DNA of 64,000 nt from assembly GCA_019321725.1 (NCBI GenBank), contig CM033119.1, forward strand, positions 18,860,694-18,924,693, written 5' to 3'. Within the stretch, counting starts at the first letter, position 1, and every line of letters starts with the position of its first letter. The notes under the pieces are model-generated. The model was not told the origin of the DNA and did not search any database. It saw nothing but the letters and a program-made list of their open reading frames with translations. Shown here piece after piece: positions 56,331 to 64,000 of the stretch. Source of the DNA: Paulownia fortunei (Eukaryota > Streptophyta > Magnoliopsida > Lamiales > Paulowniaceae). The translations under genes and the position numbers were made by a program.

Positions 56331-57266
56331 TTTTTTAAAAATTCCAAAAATTAATTTAGCCACTGTTGTTTTTGTCCATAGGCTTAAATTTTAGCTATTT
56401 TTTTTTTCAAATTTAAGTTAATTTTTTTCATTAATTTTAAAAATTAACAATATTTTTTAAAAATTTAATTTCAAAAAATTTAAAATATATATATATATAT
56501 AAAAGTCGAAACCATAATCAGAACCGGCGATTAATCAGAATCGGCCCGACGGTCCCAGAACCCGAACTGTAATTGGCCTTGACGGTTAAGGTTAATGGTC
56601 GAGATTTTCTCGAACTGTGAAATCAGTGATTTGGAACCGTAATCAACGATTATTGAACCGTTATCAGTTCTAGCTGAAGAAGCTTTTCTAATTTATTTTT
56701 TTCTGCTGTATGTAAGGAAAGGAAACAATACAATGGAGGTTAATCCTATTTTCGCTACACGCTTATTCAAAACAAGTCTGAGATTGCTAAGGCTATGGAA
56801 GCAGCACGACATAACACTGACCGGATTAATGTTCTGATTGCCAAATACCGTCTCGGCCACTATTACTGGTGACTAGCATTAAGCAGATTCAGTTAGCTGG
56901 TGCACTCGCGTGCATAGGGATTGTAGTAGTGCAAACTCAACGTCTTTGGATTACTGCATAACAGGCTCAAGCATTAGCTGCTGAACACCACCTACGCATT
57001 CTGATTGTCTGACGTCTTGGGATTACTCCACAAGAAGCTGAAGAATTAGCCATTGAACAACACCTAAACATTGCGATTGTCTGACAGACTTTAAAAACTA
57101 CAGTGGTTTGAGCAGAATAAAACTTGAGCACTATGCAGCTCATAAAAACTTCAATATAGCTGCGAATAATGAAATTTTTCCACTCAACTTTATGCTTAAT
57201 AACTCACGTCTTTATCCACTAAATTAAAATTACCATGTGCTGAATTTTCCTTATTTTTTATCAGGG
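56331..57266. other. Decayed element-like sequence with a 72-bp repeat
   Basis: Around 56510-56680 there are repeated words of the type aaccgtaatcaacgatt, which resemble ends of non-autonomous DNA elements. From about 56790, plus-strand reading gives protein-like phrases (MEAARHNTDRINVLIAKYRL), followed by two 72-base copies at 56942-57013 and 57014-57085. In one frame each copy encodes an Ala/Glu-rich 23-residue unit ending in TGA (second unit: LGITPQEAEELAIEQHLNIA). I do not recognise the protein. It may be a dead gene with a tandem helical repeat. Confidence 0.45.
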
Positions 57267-58676
57267 TTGGAGTTCAAAATCCCAAAAGTACTTCGCTTGG
57301 ATTTTCTCGGTAAGGATTCTTGTCTCTTTCCATAGATTTATGATGTGATCATTTAAATCTTTTAGGCTTGAATTTCTGTTCCCTGATGTGGTTGCACATC
57401 AAATTAGGTTTTATTGATTTCGTTGGTTTCCTGTGGAAGTTGGTGGTCTTTGTTGTTACAACTTTGTCTGGTTGGTCAGCCAGTTAGTTATTCTGTATTT
57501 CCTTATTGTTTCATGTTATCTTATACAATTTTTCAAGTCACAGTTGGATACATTTCTGGCGTGAGTCGCCTTATGTTTTAGGGAAGATTAACATCCTAAA
57601 GATTCATATTTATGTGTTACCAGGTGGTTCTGGAGGTGAGATTACTGATTACATACTTGCAAACCTACAAAAATCAAGGTAGGTGAGGGTAACAGAGTAA
57701 TATGTCTTGATATATAAAAATTTTGTTTTCAAAAGATTATCATTTTCGGGTTTATGTTTTGAAGGAGGTTATGATTTGCTGGGACAGACAAAAGATCAAA
57801 TTACAATACTGTTTTCTAAACAAAGTGCCTGGTAAAATTTCTGCAGGTGGTTGGTTTTCCTGTCACTTTAAATGGAGATCTTCAAAACCAATTTCTTGAG
57901 ACAAATGTGGGTTTTGAGACAATATATAGGTAAAAGACTTTTCTGCCCCACCCCCCACATCCCCAGCTGTACACTTATATGGTAGTTTACTGTTTTTCTC
58001 ATTATTAAGGGACTCGTCCGAACAATTATATTTTGTTAATCTGATGTCAATTCTAGTAAGTATACATAAAAGTATTTCCTCTTTTCCTTTTTCGCATGGC
58101 TTGTCATCAACATCCATTTATCCTCCTTGGGTATGATCTTGGCAGATTAGTTTTGCCTCTCTTAATCACTTTACATAAAAGCACTAGGAAGTCCTCTTTC
58201 CTTTTTCTGACGAAATGACATGAGTGGGACTTCTTTTACTTTTTTCAGGTTAATTCCCAGCTGATTTGCTATGCCTGCATTGATGCTCTCTCTGCAGAGA
58301 AGGTAAAATGATTTTTGCATGTACTTTCTGCATCTTGTATTTGGAGTTTCCTTCTGGAGGTATACCTGGAGTGCTGCTAATGGTTGCTGCCTTTTGTCCA
58401 TCACTTACATGTTTTTTAAACTTTCTGAATTACCGTCTTTACCTTCTCTCTGTGTCTAATTATGGGGAGGAAGGCATCTCATGTTGCCTTGGAATGCACT
58501 CTCCAGTCCCATCCCAATATGGTTTGTATTGATTCCTTCTTTCATTTCATTTTGAATTTTTTGCAAGAACAGTGGGGCCATTAGATATTTTCTGTACATG
58601 CGTTGATCGTTCTTGCAGGTCATTCTTGCCGAAGAGGTGGCTGCATCGAAGCTTATACTTTTCGAATTAAATCAAA
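57267..58676 (+). pseudogene. PFP-ALPHA: Unprocessed, truncated PFP-alpha pseudogene
   Basis: The plus strand carries damaged copies of seven PFP-alpha exons in the right order, with introns. About 57269-57309 is the end of exon 3 (AATCCCAAAAGTACTT then CGGTAAGG). 57624-57678 is exon 4, with about 20 bases lost internally. 57765-57804 is the start of exon 5, then truncated. 57847-57929 is exon 7 and is one base short. 58249-58302 is exon 8 at full length. 58461-58521 is exon 9 with a ruined 5' part. 58619 to about 58670 is exon 10, then similarity ends. Exon 6 is missing, as is everything before and after. Intron similarity (for example the segments around 58140 and 58570) shows a DNA-level duplication, not a retrocopy. 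It lies inverted with respect to the intact gene at 38794-45194. Confidence 0.92.
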
Positions 58677-59371
58677 AACATCATATTTATTCATATTAAA
58701 CACAATATTCCTTTATTGTCCACCTGTCCGCATAATTCTGGAGGTAAATCAAGAGAATTCTCAAAGTATATGTCAATGGAATTCTCATCCAAATCATGGT
58801 GTAAAAGAAGAAAAGTACAGAGTCACAAGAATTTCAAGTTGATCCAAACTATATACAAGCATAAAATTTGAAATGTCGGCGAGTTTGTTGTCGTCCAAAA
58901 CATAAAAGAAAACCATAACAAAGATATTCAGAACTTGTTTTGTTATTTCTAAGCGAAACTCAGACAAAAACGACCAATCTCAAATAGGGCTTTTTGATTC
59001 ATTTTTCATTGGACATATGCCAGCAAACTGGTTAATCTCTAAACATAGAAGTTGTGTTCTCATGTATTTTTTAAGTAGCTAGCCTAGGCACAAACCAAAT
59101 ACAGAGAGAGGAAAAAGCCGAAAGGCTTACATTATTTTGCAGTCAACCACAAAAGTTTTGTTTCGTAGTAGTTATGATCCGATGGGATAATGTTACTAAA
59201 GGTGATGGAAACATAAACTTGTTTGATGTCATCGAGGGAAATGCATTTTGTCTTTTTACACACAAGAAAGCAGTAGCTCCCCGTTATAATAGTCACTTGG
59301 TTGAAACAAACACAAACTAAAAGCCTTGCTGGTCTGATCGGATAGCATCTCTCACCCTCTCTGCCTGCCCC
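58677..59371. other. Spacer upstream of the CP12-like gene
   Basis: AT-rich, no coding frame. The right end should contain the CP12 promoter and leader; no clear TATA box was assigned. Confidence 0.5.
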
Positions 59372-59714
59372 ATGGCTTCATCATCACCATCAGCTTTCAC
59401 TGCCATGAAATTGAAGCCATATCCATCTTACAACAACATTAACAAGGCCATAGTCGCGCCCTCTTCATTTTCTTCGTCTAGACAGGGAAGGGCAACAAGT
59501 AAGAGATGATCGAGCAGAAAGTAACGGAGGCAAAACAAGTGTGTGGGGAAGACGAGATGTCGGATGAGTGCAAGGTGGCGTGGGATGAGGTAGAAGAGGT
59601 CAGCCAGGCCAAGGGCAATCTCCGCCTAAAGCTCCACCAATTTCACCAGGACCCCTTCAATCCTTCTGTCAGGAGAATCCACAAAACGATGAATGTCACA
59701 TCTATGAGGATTGA
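59372..59714 (+). pseudogene. CP12-3: CP12-3-like chloroplast protein gene with two apparent frameshifts
   Basis: CP12 is a small redox-controlled linker that ties GAPDH to phosphoribulokinase and switches off the Calvin cycle in the dark. The intronless frame has three parts. First, a Ser-rich transit-peptide-like start from ATG 59372 (MASSSPSAFTAMKLKP) runs into a TGA at 59507. Second, the CP12 core from 59506 in another frame (MIEQKVTEAKQVCGEDEMSD, ECKVAWDEVEEVSQAKG) has the N-terminal Cys pair and the AWDEVEE motif. Third, after about 59657 a further frame holds the C-terminal Cys-pair signature (SFCQENPQNDECHIYED, stop 59712-59714). Both shifts equal one lost base, placed at 59500-59506 and 59651-59658. 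The C-terminus matches CP12-3 rather than CP12-1/2. All protein motifs survive, so a base-call error or a recent lesion is possible. Its position next to PFP-alpha and BRR2 supports the name. Confidence 0.88.
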
Positions 59715-60362
59715 TTATTCATTCCCAATTTCCCCAAAAAACAGAAACGTTTCCACAGTCCTTTTCGTATTAGCCTTGCTATTGTTGCAAATGTTGGCAT
59801 TTAAATTATTACGAGTGCAATAAGCACTCAAACCAACTACTTCTCAATAATCACAGGCAAGTTATGAGATTCGTCTTCGTGTAAACACACCGTTTTTATC
59901 CTTTTTACGCATAGTGATTTCAAGATCTGCTCTGCGGATATTATATCCCCGACTCCCAACAGGTGACCTCTATTCCCCAAATATACTCAAGGATATATAA
60001 CTCAAATACCAACCATATTATACTCGAGATATATAACTCAAAATTCCAAACCAACAACATCAGAGCTCAGGCAAAATCTAAGCAAAGCCGATAAGATTGC
60101 AATTGCAGAAACAAATTCATTTAACTTATTCCCTGGTCTCAAAATAACAAGCAGCGGTCAGGCGCTATCAAAGATGAAAATCTGTAAGCATAAATAAGAG
60201 TCGTTACAAAACACATAGGGTTCAGCATCCCACAACAAATGATACAGAGAGGCCCATATCAATTCAAACGAGGCAAATATTAGAATCGGACAGCAGTTGC
60301 TAACTGGGACTTGCGCACAGCTGGCCAACAGAACTATAGTGGCTTGCATTCTCACAACTTCC

Positions 60363-60902
60363 CTACAACGCATCAAAAATTTGGAAAAATGTTAATATGG
60401 TTTTAATGACACAAATATCAAATGACTAGCATACATAGTCATAGAAACATATAAAACTCATCCCAGATTTCAAGAACAAGCATCACATAAATAATGAGAA
60501 CAACAATGCGTAATTTCTCAATAGACGACCGAGTCAAGACACCATATAATGATGCCAAGTGTAAGACAAGCACACTAAATTCACAGCATAGAAGTTGAAG
60601 ATTCTTTTAATCATGTTCTTGCACAGGACTTGTACATCCCTAGAAAAGGTGTCTTATTCTTTTCAAGCCTTTTGGCAAGCATGTGATTGGCCAATAGACT
60701 ATAGTTTTGAAAAATTGATTACCACGATAAGAATTGTAGAGCCATCATCAAGAGAGTATAGGCCTCTTAAAAAGACAACTTAATATTCCAACAAACATTG
60801 ATAACCACAAAGTACAGCGATTAATACACTATATCCATATGCAAAGAGAAAATAGAGCAGGAAAACAATCAAAAATTTAGATTTAAGATGACCAGAACTT
60901 AC
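60363..60902 (-). other. 3'-UTR intron of BRR2
   Basis: Beyond the BRR2 stop codon at 60955, the minus strand offers a donor CATCAT/GTAAGTTC at 60902 and an acceptor GCGTTGTAG/GGAAG at 60363. The final exon would then be wholly untranslated (about 60140-60362). The splice junction falls 52 bases past the stop, right at the 50-55-base limit beyond which nonsense-mediated decay is usually triggered. Confidence 0.5.
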
Positions 60903-60954
60903 ATGATGATCCAATCATCAGAACGGGTTCACCTCAGCAGCGTGATCCTCTTCT

Positions 60955-63900
60955 TTAACTATCATCTTCGAGTGTTGCTGCCTCCTTGACATCAACTGTG
61001 AAGCTGTACTCCTGATCACAGCCTAGATAAGAATCACACATAAAATACAGAGTATATGTTTTCTTTCCAGGTTCTGTAGGGGCAGTAAAGTCAAGTTTCA
61101 CCCTGGACTTCCTCTGGAGAGTAACCCTTTTGATAGCCAGCAACTGATTAGTTTTGGTATCACCAACCACCAACCACCATCCTTCTTCTTTCGATTTAGG
61201 ATATCTAGGGGCATCCACAGGTCCGACCTCTGTCCTTCCTTCAAGATCTCGTTCAAGACTGACATGCACACTAATGTCTTCTCCAGCTCCAATATTATCA
61301 TTATCCAGCACATCATAAGTCAAATCAATGTTTGGAAAACGATTACAAAATCGAGCAATATCCATCAACTGTGAGTCTGACATTTGCAGGAGCTCTCGCC
61401 TTTCATCATCCTCCATTTCCACCAGATCAAAGACTGTCTCAATGCTTTTCCCAGGATTTTCCTGGCACCTCTTTGCCAACTCCTTAGTGAAGTAAGGAAG
61501 TTGGAGGAGCATGGAATCACGCTCCCACATTCCCTGGGTTACCATCTGACTTACTTCCATGGCAAGGAGGGCCAGGCTAAGCCAGCCGTTGCTGGAAATA
61601 ACATCAACCATGGCCTGAAGCAGCCTGCTCGCATAAATGAGCACCTCTTGCTGGTCAGAAGCCAGATTTCCACCAATCATTTGCCTAGAGAAGTGAGCTT
61701 GCAATAGAGCATTTGCCTTCACATTTGGGTCCGCAAACTTTGGGTTTTCAAAGGAGAAGCGTTGGTGATTGATTAACCTTCGTATCAACTCTTCTTCGCC
61801 AGGTCTTATCGGAAGCAGCTCATACTCTGAAGCTGAAGCCAAAATTTCCAAGAGACCCTTCAACTTTGTTTTAGAAGTCAGAGAAGAACTAAAGCGCTCA
61901 ATTGTTGTGTAACTGATGTAATAATAAGAAGCAATCATGCCAAGATTCAAAGGCGACAACAAATATTCGTCCTCAACGGCAACACATTTACTTGCTTCTA
62001 GATCACTGAGAGTGTTCTCCACAAGCTCCGAGAGATGATCTGACAGATGCCTGTGACTGACACCCTGAAGATTATAATAGTTTGGATTCTGAGTGAGCCT
62101 TCTGTACATAAATGTCCACGTGAGGTAGTCCACCGCATCCTGCTTGTTTTGAATAACTCCCACAACCACCTCAGCATTTATATTATCGTGCAGATAATGA
62201 TGCAAATGGCTTTCCACTGGGAAGGCTTCATACAGAAACTTCTTATAATATTCTTTTCGTGGCGCATGACAAAGGATGACACATTTTCCGGAGTTGTCTA
62301 CAAGCGGTCGGCTGGCATGACCCATCATCTGCAATAAATCAGTGACGGGATAATCAGTGTGAGCATTTTCCCTGCCATCATAGTACTGTGTTCCCATCAC
62401 CACCACCAGATGCGCAGATAATGGGACTCCCCAACACATAGAACTGCTCATCACACAGACTTGAATCCATCCTGTTTCAAACAGCGTCTTCACTATATCC
62501 TGATCTGTGCTGCTTAGGCCCTCGTGCAAATAACCTACACCAAATTGAATTGTCTCCTTCAACATAGGTTCCTTGATGTTGGCAACAAAAGGCTCCAACT
62601 CTTCTGCTGACCGCAATAAGAACAAAGGTTTTTGTTCACTGTCCACACTCGAATATGTCATCAGGTCCACAGCTGTGAGACGGGCATGCTTCCTGGTAGG
62701 AGCAAAAACAATTGCAGGTTTGCCATTCTTAGCATGCTGCACAATTGCAGTGTAGGTAGGTTTTGTCATGGCTTGCATCCTGGCTTCAAAATTGGCAATG
62801 TCAATACCCTGGATGTGAATTTCCAGAGGCACAGGCCGTACACCGGGAGGAAAATTGAAAAGACCATGAGATGTGGCCCCAATCCATTCTCCCAAATCCT
62901 TGGCATTCGCAAGAGAAGTTGACAGGGCCACAATACGAATTTTGTTCTCCAGCTGACTAGCAATGTACCGCATCCTAGAGACAATGATCTCCAAGATAGG
63001 GCCACCTTGACCCCCAATCAAATGGAGCTCATCAATAATGAAGAGACTAACCTGCTGAACATGCTTCCGCTGTTTCCATCGGCGAGATAAAGCATCCCAT
63101 TTCTCAGGAGTGCTGATAATTATTTGACCTTTCTCAAGAAGTTTCAAGTCTGTTGCAGTCTCTCCAGTTAATTCAGCCACCCTCATTCCAAGACCCTCTC
63201 CAAATTTTTTCTTCCAATCCTGATACCGTTCCTTTGCAAGAGCTTCAATAGGAGCAATATAGACAGCCCGCACGACACTATCAGGTCCTTTTTGATGATT
63301 TCTTAGAATGGCAAACTCAGCGCATATGGTCTTCCCACTACCAGTCGGCGCAGCAACCAAGACATTGTCATCTGAGTTATACAAGATGGTGAAGACCTGG
63401 GTCTGAACAGGATTGAAATGCTTGAATTGTTGATAAAGGGCTTCATATGCTGGGTTTCTCAAAGCTGTCACGGGAAGAGGCTGTAAATCCAACAACTCTG
63501 TAGGAGGAGGATATTTTTCAGGCAAAATTAGGTGCCTGAAAGAAACAGGCAGAACAGTCTTCGCCCCGAGCCATCTATCGGAAACAACATTAATAAAATA
63601 CTGAGGGGGTAGTGGTTCATATATGGGAACAGTGAAATTCAGAGTGTGGTCCTCATCAATATACTGTTTCTTCAACATGAAATATTCATGATGAAGAATA
63701 TATTCCCCATCATTATCCTCGACAATGATCCAAAAAGGCTCCACATACCCATGGACCTTGTCATCCCACTGGAAGTCCGGAGTAATGGTTAGTTCAACCC
63801 TCAAAACAGAGCGAGTAATTGGTTGAACATGTGCATTCAGGTTTAGCTTTGGGAACTGATGAATAAATTTATGAAGTGTTCTTCCCATCTTAGGAAAACG

Positions 63901-64000
63901 AATGAGTTCTCCAATCTCCTGAGAAGAGAGATCGTAGTACCTTTCCCAGGCCAAATCTTTCTTTTCCAACTTCATCAGAATTTCATTTGGAATACCATGG
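60955..64000 (-). CDS. BRR2A: U5 snRNP helicase BRR2, C-terminal half (partial)
   Basis: Ski2-like DExH RNA helicase of the U5 snRNP; it unwinds U4/U6 to activate the spliceosome in the nucleus. About 1014 codons lie in one uninterrupted frame. The N-terminal half, with the active first cassette, lies beyond 64000. From the window edge inward come the end of the first Sec63-like unit, then the second helicase cassette with Walker A ([14 protein letters not shown]), [14 protein letters not shown], motif [12 protein letters not shown], motif [18 protein letters not shown] and a degenerate motif VI (QMMGHASRP, where active helicases have GRAGRP). A second Sec63 unit follows ([38 protein letters not shown]) with an FN3-like end. 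The stop is at 60955-60957. The degenerate motif agrees with the known inactive, regulatory role of this cassette. The wording fits BRR2a of Arabidopsis. Confidence 0.96.
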   Translation of the reverse strand, partial: HGIPNEILMKLEKKDLAWERYYDLSSQEIGELIRFPKMGRTLHKFIHQFPKLNLNAHVQPITRSVLRVELTITPDFQWDDKVHGYVEPFWIIVEDNDGEYILHHEYFMLKKQYIDEDHTLNFTVPIYEPLPPQYFINVVSDRWLGAKTVLPVSFRHLILPEKYPPPTELLDLQPLPVTALRNPAYEALYQQFKHFNPVQTQVFTILYNSDDNVLVAAPTGSGKTICAEFAILRNHQKGPDSVVRAVYIAPIEALAKERYQDWKKKFGEGLGMRVAELTGETATDLKLLEKGQIIISTPEKWDALSRRWKQRKHVQQVSLFIIDELHLIGGQGGPILEIIVSRMRYIASQLENKIRIVALSTSLANAKDLGEWIGATSHGLFNFPPGVRPVPLEIHIQGIDIANFEARMQAMTKPTYTAIVQHAKNGKPAIVFAPTRKHARLTAVDLMTYSSVDSEQKPLFLLRSAEELEPFVANIKEPMLKETIQFGVGYLHEGLSSTDQDIVKTLFETGWIQVCVMSSSMCWGVPLSAHLVVVMGTQYYDGRENAHTDYPVTDLLQMMGHASRPLVDNSGKCVILCHAPRKEYYKKFLYEAFPVESHLHHYLHDNINAEVVVGVIQNKQDAVDYLTWTFMYRRLTQNPNYYNLQGVSHRHLSDHLSELVENTLSDLEASKCVAVEDEYLLSPLNLGMIASYYYISYTTIERFSSSLTSKTKLKGLLEILASASEYELLPIRPGEEELIRRLINHQRFSFENPKFADPNVKANALLQAHFSRQMIGGNLASDQQEVLIYASRLLQAMVDVISSNGWLSLALLAMEVSQMVTQGMWERDSMLLQLPYFTKELAKRCQENPGKSIETVFDLVEMEDDERRELLQMSDSQLMDIARFCNRFPNIDLTYDVLDNDNIGAGEDISVHVSLERDLEGRTEVGPVDAPRYPKSKEEGWWLVVGDTKTNQLLAIKRVTLQRKSRVKLDFTAPTEPGKKTYTLYFMCDSYLGCDQEYSFTVDVKEAATLEDDS

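Noticed and set aside
58308..58842. Two plus-strand frames of 74-79 codons
   Set aside because: They run through exon and intron parts of the PFP-alpha pseudogene and are not genes.
62290..62335. Degenerate helicase motif VI (HASRP) in BRR2 as a mutation
   Set aside because: The second cassette of BRR2 is known to be catalytically degenerate, so this is expected.

Overview
The window is nuclear DNA from a flowering plant. It is AT-rich, with many short introns bounded by GT..AG, T-rich acceptors, simple repeats and decayed retroelements. The genes are typical of a eudicot: an ARID/HSP20-like chromatin protein, a PILS auxin carrier, a B2-type cyclin-dependent kinase, a UGT74 glycosyltransferase, a DYW-class PPR editing protein, the alpha subunit of PPi-dependent phosphofructokinase (PFP), CP12 and the spliceosomal helicase BRR2. 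I cannot name the species. All exon models were built by hand from splice consensus, reading phase and protein-family knowledge.

Layout. 1-1.8 kb has no gene I can name. ARID gene, minus strand, 12 coding exons, 2084-10782. Quiet AT-rich spacer 11.3-15.2 kb, with one 26-bp inverted repeat. PILS gene, plus strand, 10 coding exons, 16974-24083. CDKB2, minus strand, 8 exons, 25150-27297, with an apparent 1-base loss in its cyclin-binding motif. UGT74, minus strand, 2 exons, 27796-29464. Three minus-strand exons forming the C-terminal tail of an unidentified protein, 32218-34846. Intronless PPR-DYW gene, minus strand, 34917-37352. PFP-alpha, minus strand, 19 exons, 38794-45194. A broken Ty3/gypsy-type element, 46.2-51.85 kb, with a second insertion inside its gag region. 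A repeat-dense stretch, 52.4-57.1 kb: a higher-order tandem array, a 1.27-kb foldback, a perfect 425-bp duplication and a decayed 72-bp repeat. An unprocessed PFP-alpha pseudogene on the plus strand, 57.27-58.67 kb. A CP12-3-like gene with two frameshifts, 59372-59714. Finally the C-terminal half of BRR2 on the minus strand, running off the window end.

The main biological signal is gene order. ARID - PILS - CDKB2 - PFP-alpha - CP12-3 - BRR2 is, from memory, the order found in two duplicated Arabidopsis blocks (about At1g20910-20960 and At1g76510-76560). The genes act in unrelated processes (chromatin, auxin, G2/M, glycolysis, Calvin-cycle regulation, splicing), so this looks like retained ancestral synteny rather than a functional cluster. 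UGT74, the PPR gene, the orphan exons and about 13 kb of repeats have been inserted into it.

I saw no CRISPR array, tRNA, rRNA or prokaryotic system. Three separate 1-base losses (one in CDKB2, two in CP12) in otherwise conserved genes are either real lesions or base-call errors. Reads should be checked before calling these pseudogenes.
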